Assembly (NCBI GenBank): GCA_025359915.1
Contig: JANYDE010000084.1
Coordinates: forward strand, 48,987 to 112,986
DNA from: Chamaesiphon sp. 336R_metabinner_41
GTDB taxonomy: Bacteria; Cyanobacteriota; Cyanobacteriia; Cyanobacteriales; Chamaesiphonaceae
DNA length: 64,000 bases
Direction of reading: 5' to 3'
Below the pieces are notes generated by a model. The model was not told the DNA's origin. It worked only from the letters and a program-made list of their open reading frames with translations, and did no database searches. The position numbers and the translations under genes are program-made. This document shows, in pieces, positions 1 through 11,500 of this stretch (position 1 is its first letter; every line of letters begins with the position of its first letter).

Positions 1-985
1 CCAATCCAGCTTGCAATGGTAATTCTCCCAATTGAGCAATTAGAGCCGATTTAGCTGATGCATAGACATCTCGATCGATCGACTCCAGCCGAGGATCGTA
101 GTTTAACATCAACCGGAGATTTCCCAGCGCGGCGACCCAGTTATGCGCCTGAAGACAGCGCATCAGCTCATAAGGTAGTCGATCTCCAAAAAATTTGATC
201 CACGCAGTTCGTCCGGTTTCATAGGCAATGAGATCTTCGGGTTTGCCACTTTGTCGGACATAATTCCACTCCAAACTGTGAACGGCTAAAGTCCCGATCA
301 GCATTTTAGCTGACGCACTAGAAACATTCCCACCGTGATATCGATATTCAGATACTACTCGATCGTGAAATTCGATCGGAAATGCCCGCGCAATCTCCAA
401 AAATAGATGTAGATCTTCCATCACCGTAAAACTGGGATCGAATCCGCCCCTAGACTCATTGGCGCAGAGTACCGCTGATCGGCGGAAGATTGCCGTAGCG
501 CACTGGATTTTGTGTTGAGCGGCTAAAATCGTCGCATAACTAGCTACGGCTGGCGGATCCTCTGATAGTTGTTGGGTAGTATAGGAGCCATCGGGATTAA
601 TCGATCGAAATAAATAATTGCCAAATCCAAACCCAGCTTCTGGAGAAGCTTTCAAGCACTCTACCCCAATCTCGATCGTCTCAGGAAACAGGCAGTCATC
701 GCTATCAAGGAAAATCAAATATTCGCCCTGACTGGCATGAATACCTGTATTCCGCGCACTAGCAGCACCTTGATTATCTTGGTAGATATATGTCACCGCT
801 GGATAGCGAGCGCAAACTATTTTGGTATCATCGATCGAACCATCATCGACAACGATCATCTCGATCGCTGGATAAGTCTGGCTCAACACACTTTCAATTG
901 CTGCTGGCAAAAATTCACCGCTATTATAGGCGGGGATGATTACGGAAACACTGGATTTGTTTGAGTCAGACAAAAATAACTGCAT
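1..985 (-). CDS. Family 2 glycosyltransferase, C-terminus cut by window edge
   Basis: This GT-A fold glycosyltransferase transfers a sugar from a nucleotide-sugar donor, probably for a surface polysaccharide. It reads leftward from an ATG at 985 and is still open at base 1, so only the first 328 codons are visible. Family motifs are intact: SVIIPAYN near residue 13, VDDGSIDDT, ARNTG, the metal-binding FLDSDD (Asp94 region), and GGFDPSF followed by MEDL, which carries the usual acidic catalytic pair. The next gene on the same strand is UDP-glucose dehydrogenase. The first ~265 residues closely match the N-terminus of the NRPS-PKS starting at 4773, including the same length up to the DXD motif and the same bases just before the ATG. 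This copy looks functional; the fused one looks decayed. The exact sugar and acceptor cannot be told. Confidence 0.9.
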   Translation of the reverse strand, partial: MQLFLSDSNKSSVSVIIPAYNSGEFLPAAIESVLSQTYPAIEMIVVDDGSIDDTKIVCARYPAVTYIYQDNQGAASARNTGIHASQGEYLIFLDSDDCLFPETIEIGVECLKASPEAGFGFGNYLFRSINPDGSYTTQQLSEDPPAVASYATILAAQHKIQCATAIFRRSAVLCANESRGGFDPSFTVMEDLHLFLEIARAFPIEFHDRVVSEYRYHGGNVSSASAKMLIGTLAVHSLEWNYVRQSGKPEDLIAYETGRTAWIKFFGDRLPYELMRCLQAHNWVAALGNLRLMLNYDPRLESIDRDVYASAKSALIAQLGELPLQAGL

Positions 986-989
986 GGGA

Positions 990-1140
990 GATCGGAGATT
1001 GGAGATCTGAGATTGGAGATTGGAGATGAGAGATCTGAGATTGGAGATTGGAGATTGGAGATTGGAGATTGGAGCTTGGAGCTTGGAGCTTGGAGCTAAT
1101 CAACTATCAACTATCAACTATCAACTATCAACTATCAACT
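990..1140. repeat. Heptamer tandem repeats (GGAGATT)n and (ATCAACT)n
   Basis: The gap between the glycosyltransferase and UDP-glucose dehydrogenase consists almost entirely of 7-base tandem repeats. GGAGATT-type units run first and drift into GGAGCTT, then about five ATCAACT units follow. Such short tandemly repeated repetitive sequences of 7 bases are well known in cyanobacteria. No function is evident. Confidence 0.9.
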
Positions 1141-1143
1141 AAC

Positions 1144-2547
1144 TTAAACCCCAATTCCTACATAGGTAAAACCAGCTTCGGTCATTTTTGCTGCGGATAG
1201 GAAATTGCGGCAATCGATCGTTAGTGGACAGCGCATTAATGTGGCTAAATGTTGATAATCTAAAGATTGAAACTCCGCCCATTCTGTCATCAGGACGATC
1301 GCATCACAATCGGCTGCTAATAGTTCTGGACTATTCACTAACGTCGCCCCAGCTAGATTTACGTGTACATCAGTAACGATCGGATCGTATGCTTTAACTT
1401 TCACGCCCAATCGAACTAGCATCGCGATCGTTTCCAGTGCTGGAGCATCACGCAAATCGTCAGTATCAGGCTTAAATGCTAACCCTAAAATCCCGACAGT
1501 TTTACCTTTCAAAATCTTCAGATATTTTTGTAGCTTGTGAATCACTAGAGCGCGTTGTCCTTGATTGACACTTACTGTCGCTTTGAGTAGTTGAGCATCA
1601 TAGCCATAATCCGCTCCAGTATGAATGAGTGCGGCTAAATCTTTGGGAAAACAAGAGCCACCCCAACCAATCCCCGCATTCAAGAATTTATTGCCAATCC
1701 GTGAATCCAAACCAATTCCCTGAGAAACCTGCGTGACATCTGCACCCACCCGTTCGCAAATATTAGCAATTTCATTGATAAAACTAATTTTCGTAGCCAG
1801 GAAAGCATTTGCGGCGTACTTAATCATTTCAGCCGAACCCAAATCGGTAGTCAATACCGAAACAGGTGCCGGGACAGCTCGATCAGCTTGGCGTAACTCC
1901 TGGGTTTGGGGACAACGATCGATAATTGGGGCATACAAATCTAGCATCAGATCGATCGCCCGTTGGCTACCACTACCCAATACAATCCGATCGGGATTGA
2001 GCGTATCGTAGATCGCCGAACCTTCACGCAAAAATTCAGGATTGCTGACTACATCGAACTGTACATTTGGCAGCCGCGATTGTATGTGATTTCCCGCACC
2101 AACTAAACTCAATTGGGGCTGATTTTCGATCACTCCATCAAGTACCAGCATTTTTACCCAATCGCCAGAGCCGATCGGTACGGTAGACTTATTTACAATC
2201 ACTTTATAACTACCGTCGAGATGCTTACCAATTCCTTTGGCGACAGCTTCTACATATTTGGTATTAGTAGCTCCATTAGGTAAAGAAGGAGTTCCTACCG
2301 CAATAAATAAAATCTCCCCATGTTCCACACCCCGCGCGAGATCGGTGGTGAATTTCAGTCGATTGCTGGCCATTGCCGAACGCATAATCTCGGCTAAACC
2401 CGGCTCATAAATTGGTGACTGTCCAGACTGCAATAACTCTACCTTGGCAAGATCGTTATCTACACAGATCACGTCGTGACCGATATGTGCCAAACAAGCT
2501 CCAGTCACCAAACCTACATAACCAGTCCCGATCGTACAAACGCGCAT
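1144..2547 (-). CDS. ugd: UDP-glucose 6-dehydrogenase
   Basis: This cytosolic enzyme oxidises UDP-glucose twice with NAD+ to UDP-glucuronate, a precursor for acidic exopolysaccharide and for UDP-xylose-type sugars. The 467 residues match the usual length of the UDP-glucose/GDP-mannose dehydrogenase family. The N-terminal Rossmann motif GTGYVGLVTGACLA comes directly after the start, the signature SNPEFLREGSA lies mid-protein, and the catalytic cysteine lies in GWGGSCFPKD. The C-terminal UDP-binding domain follows with GLAFKPDTDDLRDAP. The ATG at 2547 gives MRVCTIGTGYVG, the normal family start. Its neighbours are a glycosyltransferase downstream and a sugar-phosphate transferase read divergently, which fits exopolysaccharide synthesis. 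A GDP-mannose dehydrogenase is less likely by motif, but a related nucleotide-sugar substrate cannot be excluded. Confidence 0.93.
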   Translation of the reverse strand: MRVCTIGTGYVGLVTGACLAHIGHDVICVDNDLAKVELLQSGQSPIYEPGLAEIMRSAMASNRLKFTTDLARGVEHGEILFIAVGTPSLPNGATNTKYVEAVAKGIGKHLDGSYKVIVNKSTVPIGSGDWVKMLVLDGVIENQPQLSLVGAGNHIQSRLPNVQFDVVSNPEFLREGSAIYDTLNPDRIVLGSGSQRAIDLMLDLYAPIIDRCPQTQELRQADRAVPAPVSVLTTDLGSAEMIKYAANAFLATKISFINEIANICERVGADVTQVSQGIGLDSRIGNKFLNAGIGWGGSCFPKDLAALIHTGADYGYDAQLLKATVSVNQGQRALVIHKLQKYLKILKGKTVGILGLAFKPDTDDLRDAPALETIAMLVRLGVKVKAYDPIVTDVHVNLAGATLVNSPELLAADCDAIVLMTEWAEFQSLDYQHLATLMRCPLTIDCRNFLSAAKMTEAGFTYVGIGV

Positions 2548-3002
2548 TTGTTGTTTTTCCTAGTTTTATTTTTAATTTAGTTAGAGATTTATCCTGTTGG
2601 TGGCTGCCTAGAGCAGAATATTAGATATACCGGGCTGTTGCTGGATTCCTGCTTGCACGGCTTCCCGACCTCTATTGCCTAATTTGTTAACAGATAAATA
2701 CTTTTTTTAACTAGATATATTTAATCTTTCTCCAGAATTCATGAATTTTCAACAGCCAGATGACTGAATCTATTCTATTAATAAATTTGGCGGAAGTTTT
2801 TATGTTAGTCTACTTCGAGATCAAAGCTGATGGTGACAGAGAACCAGCCAAATGATTATTGACATTACCTATATTTTTTCGTCATGATAACAACATCTAT
2901 TCGTCCAGAAAGATCTCCTCCAAATATCACGAATTATTAGTGATCTTAATCACTGCATTTTTTCTATTTATCCCCATATAGTTTACCTTCGGAGCGATCG
3001 TC
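2548..3002. other. 455-bp divergent intergenic region
   Basis: This AT-rich gap lies between two divergently read polysaccharide genes and must hold the promoters of both. I see no convincing open frame, repeat or operator. A GGAGCGATCGTC stretch immediately before the ATG at 3003 could include a ribosome binding site. Confidence 0.6.
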
Positions 3003-4460
3003 ATGACCGATCTCAAAAAACCTGATAGCTTAGATGGTCTGCGACAAACAGAAGACATTCGGGCGACAAATCTATCAATGGACTGGTGGAGGGCCATGGA
3101 TTGGCTCCAATCACTCGTGCTGATCTGTTTAGATACTGCCATGCTATTTGTCTCGTGGACTTTGGCGGATCGGATCGGCACGCCCACAGTAGGACTTCAT
3201 ATTGCAGACTCGATGTTGCCAATTTTGGCAGCTAGTCTTGCCACTCTTGCCGCTTCTGGATTTTATGGTACCGATGACAAATTCCATCGATTTGCCAAGT
3301 TGTTAAAATCGCTGACATTAGCACATGTCGTAGTGTTAGTTGCGGCTTTTTTCTATCAGCCGGAATTTTGGGTGTCCCGCTCGGTGTTTGTAATTGCTTG
3401 GATTCTAAATTTTGTCTTGATTGCTACTGCCAGATTCCTGTTTGATGGCCTTGTAATTCAAATTCGGAAAAGCAATCCACTTTTTCAGCAAGCAATCGTG
3501 TTGGTGGGACAGCCTCAAGATATCGATCGAGCCAGAAAATTATTAAAGCGATCTCAACAATTTAGAATCGATAGTATTATCGATCTATCCATTTGGGATA
3601 TGAGTAGTCAATTAGATGAAATTTTTGACCAGATTAAATCACGGAAAATCAGTGAAGTCTTTCTTTGTTCTCAACAATTAATCGACAATCAAATTGTCTT
3701 TTTCTGGAACTTGAAATCAGCAGGTATTCACCTGAGAATGGTGCCGACCGAGCTACAACTTCCCCAACGGTCGGCTGAAACAAAGATGATTGAAGAAATT
3801 CCAACACTGCGATTCAAATCTTTATCGATTTTTGGAATTAACTTTTGGTTGAAACGCACTCTCGATCGAATTGCCGCATTCTCGATTTTAGTAGTAATAT
3901 CGCCAATTTTATTGTTAATTGCTATTTTAGTCAAAAAAACATCGACAGGGCCAATTTTCTATAGACAAGATCGCGTTGGCTTAAAAGGTCGCCGCTTTAA
4001 GGTCTGGAAATTTCGGACGATGGTCCAAAATGCTGGCGAATTACAAAAAGCACTGGAAGAGCAAAACGAAGTTAAAGGAGGCGTACTCTTTAAAATTAAA
4101 CACGATCCTCGGATTACGAAGATTGGTAAGTTTTTGCGTGATTATAGTTTGGATGAATTACCGCAGTTAATTAATGTGCTGCAAGGTGAAATGAGTCTGG
4201 TGGGACCGCGTCCGCTACCCATTAGAGACTATGAATTATCGATCCAAAATGCCGATGAATTTGCTAGAGATAAATTTTTGCGTTACGAGGTGTTACCTGG
4301 GATCACTGGGTTGTGGCAAGTCAAAGGTCGTGCTACTATTGATTCTGATGAAATCTTCTATTGGGATATGGTATATATCCTGGAATGGTCGCTGGTGCTA
4401 GATTTAAGAATATTACTCCAAACGGTGAAGGTTGTATTGTTTAAGGAGGGATCTTATTAA
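3003..4460 (+). CDS. Exopolysaccharide polyprenyl glycosylphosphotransferase (WbaP/WcaJ type)
   Basis: This membrane enzyme starts repeat-unit synthesis by moving a sugar-1-phosphate from UDP-sugar to undecaprenyl phosphate. At 485 residues it has the usual family length. The N-terminal part (about residues 30-150) contains four hydrophobic helices, a CoA-binding-like middle follows, and another long hydrophobic helix (about 285-310) precedes the bacterial sugar transferase domain. That domain shows PIFYRQDRVG, FKVWKFRTM, DPRITKIGKFLR, SLDELPQL and the hallmark GEMSLVGPRP. The C-terminus carries PGITGLWQV. The ATG at 3003 follows a GGAGCGATCGTC stretch. It lies opposite ugd and upstream of the NRPS-PKS, with 312 bp between. 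Whether the NRPS and this enzyme act together is unknown; polysaccharide priming is the standard role. Confidence 0.93.
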   Translation: MTDLKKPDSLDGLRQTEDIRATNLSMDWWRAMDWLQSLVLICLDTAMLFVSWTLADRIGTPTVGLHIADSMLPILAASLATLAASGFYGTDDKFHRFAKLLKSLTLAHVVVLVAAFFYQPEFWVSRSVFVIAWILNFVLIATARFLFDGLVIQIRKSNPLFQQAIVLVGQPQDIDRARKLLKRSQQFRIDSIIDLSIWDMSSQLDEIFDQIKSRKISEVFLCSQQLIDNQIVFFWNLKSAGIHLRMVPTELQLPQRSAETKMIEEIPTLRFKSLSIFGINFWLKRTLDRIAAFSILVVISPILLLIAILVKKTSTGPIFYRQDRVGLKGRRFKVWKFRTMVQNAGELQKALEEQNEVKGGVLFKIKHDPRITKIGKFLRDYSLDELPQLINVLQGEMSLVGPRPLPIRDYELSIQNADEFARDKFLRYEVLPGITGLWQVKGRATIDSDEIFYWDMVYILEWSLVLDLRILLQTVKVVLFKEGSY

Positions 4461-4772
4461 TGAGCACAACCTTTGATCGTTGCGAAGAATAAGTCAATTT
4501 AATTACAATGAACCAAGCAATGATGGAAGCTCAATGATTCCGTCGCTCTGACTAGTGCATCATTCAAATACTGGCAGCAATAACTAGTGGTAAGCCCCTC
4601 ATTGCTTGAATGGCCGATCGACCGTCCCACGCATATCATAATTTAAGATTTTACCCCAAATGATAGCGTAAATTTCTCTTCTTTAGCCGATGCAACTTGT
4701 TGAATCGATTTCAAATTGCAAGTTGAGAGTTAATTCTTACTTTTTCCGTAAAGTTCTCATCTTCTATCTCCC
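4461..4772. other. 312-bp leader of the NRPS-PKS gene
   Basis: No gene is visible here. The last 12 bases ending in the start codon region (ATCTCCCATGCA) are identical to those at the start of the glycosyltransferase at 985, which suggests that the translation start was copied along with the coding segment. No Shine-Dalgarno sequence is evident before the ATG at 4773. Confidence 0.6.
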
Positions 4773-5570
4773 ATGCAACCATCTTTGTCTAACTCGAATC
4801 AAAACAGCGTCTCGGTAATAATTACGGCAGATGATAGCAGTGAATTTTTACCAGCGATAATTGAAAGTGTTCTGAATCAGACTTATCCAGGCATCGAGGT
4901 GATGGTAGTCGATGATGGTTCGACTGATGACACCAGAGTAGTTTGCAATCGTTACCCAGGCGTAATCTATATTTACCAGGAGCGACAGGGTACTGCTATT
5001 GCTCGAAATACGGGCATGGGAGCCAGTAAGAGCGAATATGTAGTTTTCCTCGATCGTCATGACTGCTTGCTGCCTGACGCGATCGAAGTTGGGGTAGAGA
5101 AGTTAAATGCTAGGTCAGAAGTTGGCTTTGTTTTTGGTAATGATGGATGTAGATCGAATTATCTGGACGGAATAGATAGGAGTCAACGACTGCCTGACGA
5201 TCCGCCAGCCATCGCCAGCTATGCCACAGTTTTAGCCGCTCAACACAAAATCCCCTGCGCTACAGCGATATTTCGGCGAGTGGTAGTCGAATCTGTGGGT
5301 GGCTTTGATCCGAGTTTGGGCGAGATGACAGATCTGAACCTATTACTTAAGATTGCGCGGGTATTTTCGATCGAATGTCACGATCGAGTAGTGTTAGCAG
5401 ATCGAGATCGTAGTGAGCATGTCTCGAGTGCCTACGGCAGGCCAGATCCCAACGACTCAGCCAAAATGCTGAATCTTATATTGGCAGTTCATAGTTTGGA
5501 ATGGGATTATGTAATCCAAAGCGGGCAGCCTGAATACTTGGTTGCGTATGAGCTTGGACGCGCTAATTGG
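4773..5570 (+). other. Decayed glycosyltransferase-2 segment fused to NRPS
   Basis: This is the N-terminal ~265 residues of the hybrid synthase. They align end to end with the glycosyltransferase at 1-985, with over half the residues identical by eye. Shared stretches include ESVL.QTYP, VVDDGS.DDT, ARNTG, LAAQHKI, CATAIFRR and LAVHSLEW. The catalytic signatures differ: IPAYN has become ITADD, the metal-binding DSDD has become DRHD (residues 94-97), and MEDL has become MTDL. The paralogue continues at least 60 residues beyond the point where homology stops here. I infer a captured fragment that probably has no transferase activity, although a structural or docking role is possible. Confidence 0.85.
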
Positions 5571-8500
5571 GTGAAATCTTTCGCATCAACTACTCAAGAA
5601 TATTCATCAAATCATCAGTCAAAAATCTGTCTGCAACACTTATTTGAACGGCAAGTAACGCAACATCCAGACCGCATTGCGGTTGTATTTGAAGACCAAA
5701 AATTAACTTATCAGGAGTTAAATCATCGCGCCAATCAATTGGCTCACTACCTACAAAGTTTGGGTGTGAAACCAAATATGTTAGTAGGGTTGTGTGTCGA
5801 AAGATCGTTAGAAACAATTATTGGCATTTTAGGCATTCTCAAAGCGGGTGGAGCTTATTTACCGATCGATCCAAGCAATCCACCCGAACGTTCGGAATAT
5901 ATCTTAAAAGATGCCCAAGTTACGATCTTAATAACTACCGCTGATTTGGTAGCTAGTTTGGCTAATTGCGACCGAGTGATTTGTTTAGATACAGATTTAC
6001 CGACAATTACGACGTATTCGATCAATAATCTAGTTGAGTCTAGACAGTCGGATAATTTGGCTTATGTTATTTATACTTCTGGTTCTACTGGACAGCCAAA
6101 GGGTGTATTAGTAAATCATCAAAATGTGATTCGGCTATTTACATCGACAGACAATTGGTATCACTTCAACGAGCAAGATGTCTGGACGCTGTTTCACTCT
6201 TTTGCCTTTGATTTCTCTGTTTGGGAAATCTGGGGTGCATTGTTATATGGCGGAAAATTGGTAGTTGTCCCCTATTTTGTCAGTCGAGATCCGGCGGAAT
6301 TCTATCGATTATTAGCATCTGAAAAAGTTACAGTTCTCAATCAAACGCCGTCAGCTTTTTATCAATTAAGTACCGTCGATGAGCGACTATATTTGAGCGA
6401 AAAGTTAAGTTTACGAATAATTATTTTTGGCGGTGAAGCTCTGAATTTACCTAGTTTAGAGCCTTGGTTCGATCGACATGGGGACACGACACCCCAATTG
6501 GTCAACATGTATGGCATTACCGAAACTACCGTTCATGTCACCTATCGTCCGCTCAATCGTGCCGATTTACAATCAAAAGGTAGTCTCATCGGCGTTCCGA
6601 TTCCCGATCTTCAGGTTTATCTATTAGATGAAGATCTTCAGCCTGTACCAGTTGGCACCAGCGCAGAAATGTATGTAGGTGGTGCAGGAGTAACTCAAGG
6701 TTATTGGCAACGAGCAGAATTAACGCAATCGCGATTCATCGATCATCCCTTCAGTCCAGCGGCGAATGCCAAGCTATATAAAACAGGTGATCTCGCTCGG
6801 TATTTGCCAGATGGAAACCTAGAATATATTGGACGGATCGATAACCAGGTGAAGATTCGCGGATTTCGGATCGAACTCGGTGAGATTGAAGCCGCACTCA
6901 GTCGGCATCCCGACATTGAAACCAGTGTAGTAATTGTGCGCGAAGACGTACCAGGTGATAAACGCTTGGTTGCTTATCTTGTCACCCAAAATTCTCAGAT
7001 TTCAGCGAATGAATTGCGGGCATTGTTGGCAGAGACATTGCCCGCTTATATGATTCCTAGTGGTTTCGAGATTGTCGCTACGTTCCCGCTGACTGTGAAT
7101 GGAAAGGTTGACAGGCGGGCATTGTTGGCGAATCAAGTTGAGAGCCAAGTAATTAAGAATATCAGCGTGACTAGTTCAGCCGAAACTGATGTGACGACTA
7201 GTACTTTACCAAAAACTTCGATTGAAAGTATTCTGATTAAAATTTGGTCAGAAGTTTTAGGACAACCGCAGATTGGAATCAATGATAATTTCTTCGATCT
7301 GGGTGGAAGTTCCGTATTAATTATTAAAGTTGGCGAACGGATCCAATCAGAATTAGACATTAAAACTTTACCGATTGTCAAGCTATTTCAGCATTCGACA
7401 ATTGCCAAATTAGCTAAATATTTGGATACCGCAGCTAATCCGCCTAGTACTGATGATAAATTCACTAGCCGCGCCCAACGTCAGCAAGCAGCTCAGGGAA
7501 AATCGCCGAGTATTAATGATGGCATTGCGATCGTCGGAATGGCGGGTAGATTTCCTGGCGCGAGGACTGTTGACCAATTGTGGCAGAATCTTTGCGCCGG
7601 AATTGAGTCAACAACTTTCTTTGAGGATGATGAGTTAGATCCCAGTATCGATCCTCAACTCAGACAGGATAGTAGTTATGTCAAAGCGAGGGGAATTATT
7701 GAGGGTGGTGAAACATTTGATGCCGCTTTTTTTGGGATTAGCCCCCGTGAAGCGGAGGTAATGGATCCGCAAGCGCGGGTTTTCTTAGAATTGGTAGTTG
7801 AAGCCTTAGAAAATGCAGCTTATACACCAGATAAATTTGACGGATTGATTGGTTTGTATGCTGGTTCTGGCAACAATACTTATTTTGCTCAAAATATTTG
7901 TGGTCGTCAGGAAATTGTCGATCGAGTTGGCGAGTTCCTGATCATGTTGGCAAATGACAAAGACTTCATCCAGACTCGTGCTGCGTATAAGCTCGATCTG
8001 ACTGGGCCTGTGGTCAATCTCAATACCGCCTGTTCGACATCCTTGGTCGCTGTCAGTCATGCCTTTCAATCCTTAATCAGCCATCAGTGCGATATTGCTT
8101 TAGCAGGCGGCATTTCTCTAACTACGCCACAAAATAGTGGTTATCTGTCCCAATCAGGGGGGATGTTGTCACCAGATGGGCATTGTCGCCCCTTTGATGT
8201 CAATGGTCAGGGGACAATGTTCAATAATGGGGCGGGTCTAGTCGTCCTGAAACGGCTGGAAGAGGCGATCGACGATGGCGACCGCATTTATGCGGTGATT
8301 CGCGGCGTAGGGATGAATAATGATGGGGCGGATAAGGTCAGTTTTACTGCGCCCAGCGTCGATGGACAAGCTCAATCGATCGCGATGGCACAAGCTTATG
8401 CTGGTTTGCCGATCGAGAGTATTTCCTATATTGAAACCCACGGCACAGCGACACCATTAGGCGATCCGATCGAAATCGCCGCTCTGACCCAAGTATTTCG

Positions 8501-11500
8501 GACTCAGACCGATGCAAAACAATTTTGCGCGATCGGATCGATCAAAAGTAATATCGGGCATGTCGTCGCCGCAGCAGGTGCCGCTGGACTGATCAAAACA
8601 GCTCTAGCTCTCTACCACAAACAAATTCCGGCAAGTCTCAATTTTGAGTCACCCAACCCGAAACTCGATCTGGAGAATAGTCCATTTTACGTCAATACTC
8701 AACTACTCCCCTGGGCTGAGGGCAATACTCCTCGCCGCGCGGGAGTGAGTTCCTTTGGTGTCGGTGGGACAAATGCCCATGTAGTTTTAGAAGAAGCTCC
8801 CCAGGTGCAACCTAATACAGCTTCCCGTCCCCGTCAGTTATTATTACTTTCCGCCAAAACTGAGACAGCATTAGCGGCAATAGCAGCCAATTTAGCCCAA
8901 CATCTCATCCAACATCCAGACATTAACTTAGCCGATGTCGCCTACACCCTCAAGCGCGGACGCAAAGACTATAATTACCGTCGCTGTGTCGTCGCGGCAG
9001 ATGTAACTGAGGCGATCGCCGAATTACAAGCAGATGCTCCTCGTGACATGACTCGCCACACCACAACAGTCGATCGACCTGTCGTATTTATGTTCCCCGG
9101 ACAAGGTTCCCAATATGTGGGCATGGGACAGAATCTCTACGAGGCTGAACTACTATATCGGGAAATAGTCGATCGATGCGCGGAAATCCTCAAACCTCTA
9201 CTGGGCAAAGATTTACGCGAGATTATGTATCCGGCTGCTGACGATGTTGTCACAGCAGAAATCTCTCTCAAACAAACCTTATATACCCAGCCAGCTCTAT
9301 TCGTCACCGAATACGCTCTGGCTAAACTGTGGCAAAGCTGGGGAGTCCAGCCCACTGCTACCATCGGACATAGTATCGGTGAATTTGTCTCTGCTTGTAT
9401 CGCGGGAGTCTTTAGTTTAGAAGATGCCTTGATGCTGGTAGCTGCTCGGGGCAAATTGATGTGGGATTTACCTGGTGGATCGATGCTCTCTGTCCGATTA
9501 GCAGCAGCCGAGCTGGAGCCACGATTGACGGGTACGATCGCTATTGCGGCGATTAATGGTCCCACTCTATGCGTTGTCGCTGGGGAAACCGCCGAGATCG
9601 AATTGCTTCGCCGTCATCTGGAAGCTGAAGAAATTGCCTGTCGCGAGTTGTATACTTCTCATGCGTTCCATTCATCGATGATGGATCCGATTATTGCGCC
9701 ATTTGCGGAGGTTGTCCGACGGGTAAAATTATCGCCACCCCAAATTCCCTTTGTCTCCACCGTAACGGGTGATTGGATTACGAACAATCAAGCGATCGAT
9801 CCATGCTACTGGGCGACACATTTGCGCCAGACAGTGAGATTTGCTGATGGAATTCAAACTCTATGGCAACAGTCAGACCGAATTTTATTAGAAGTTGGGC
9901 CGAGAACAACTGCGACGACTTTAGCGCGTCAACAAGCCCAAGATCTTCAACAGCAAATCGCCATTTCATCTCTAGCTGATAATAATTCTGAATTGACAGC
10001 ATTATTTCAGGCATTAGGACAACTCTGGTTGGCGGGTGGATCGATGCTCCAGGGGAGCGGCTCCGCCAACGATTGGCAGCAGTTTTATCAGCATGAAATT
10101 CGATCGCGAATTCCCTTGCCGACCTATCCCTTTGATCGACAACGCTATTGGATCGAACCTGGTCAAGCAACGCAGAAAGCAATTGTAGATCGAGGTAAAA
10201 ATCCCGATATTGCTGATTGGTTCCATGTCCCTAGTTGGAAATCCTCGATCGTCCCCCAAGCACCGATAGATATAGCTACACCAACGCTCGTATTTGTCGA
10301 TCGATCTGGGTTTGGCAAGAAATTAGCCAACCAAATTAGCAACCAAGCTAAAACAGTAATTACCGTTGAAATTGGCAAGAAATTTAAGAAGTTCGATCGA
10401 GAGCATTATCAAATCGATCCAGCCAATCGGAGTGACTACGACCAATTAATTAAATCCTTGGTTGTTGATAACGTTGCACCCAAAAATATTCTCCATCTCT
10501 GGAATATCACCGCCAATCGTCAGCCGAAATTATCGATCGAGACAGTCGATCGGACTCAAGCATTAGGCTTCTATAGTATTCTCTATCTGAGTCAAGCACT
10601 CGAACAACAATACGATTTGGCGGCACTGAAGCTATTAGTTGTCTCCGATCGTTTGCACAACGTAACTGGTTCAGATATTACTTGTCCAGAAAAATCGACT
10701 GTTCTTGGCCCCATTCGAGTCATTCCCCAAGAATACAATCACATCAACTGCGTCAGTATTGACGTGGTATTACCGCAGGCTGGCAGTAAGCAAGAGCACA
10801 AACTAATCGCTCAATTAATCAGTGAAATTAGCCAGAAATCAACTGATAAAATAATTGCTTATCGTCAGGATCGCCGCTGGGTAGAAACATTTGAACCGAT
10901 TCGATTAGATCGAGCAGATCCCCACAAGTCACAATTTAAAACAGGCGGTGTTTACCTAATTACTGGCGGTTTGGGCGGGATTGGCTTGATCATGGCTGAA
11001 TATTTAGCCACCACCTTCCAAGCGAAACTAGTCTTAACTGGACGTTCGACTTTACCCGATCGAGATCGCTGGGAACAATGGATCGCCAATCATCATGATG
11101 GAGATGTTACTACTGAAAAAATCAGAAAAATTCAGGAACTAGAAACCTTAGGAGCAGAAGTTTTAGTCTTGAGTGCTGATGTTGCCAATCTCCAACAAAT
11201 GCAAGCAGCTCTCTCCACTACCCACCAAAAATTCGGTCAACTTAATGGCGCAATTCATGCGGCGGCATTCATCGATCCCAAATCATTTGTTGGTATTGAT
11301 AACACGACTAAAACTGAAGTTAATTATCATTTTCTCCCCAAAATTACTGGAACTTTAGTCCTGTCCAAGTTACTTGCTGCCGAACAACTAGACTTCTGTT
11401 TAGTGATGTCTTCGATTTCCACGTTGTTAGGTGGGTTAGGCTATGTTGGTTATGCTGCTGCCAATCAGTTTCTCAATACCTGGACACAGCAACAAAATCA

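Noticed and set aside
737..964. 75-residue plus-strand frame over the glycosyltransferase start
   Set aside because: It is the antisense shadow of the GT2 gene, whose motifs on the minus strand are clear.
990..1140. CRISPR array
   Set aside because: Units are 7 bases with no spacers; this is a heptamer tandem repeat.
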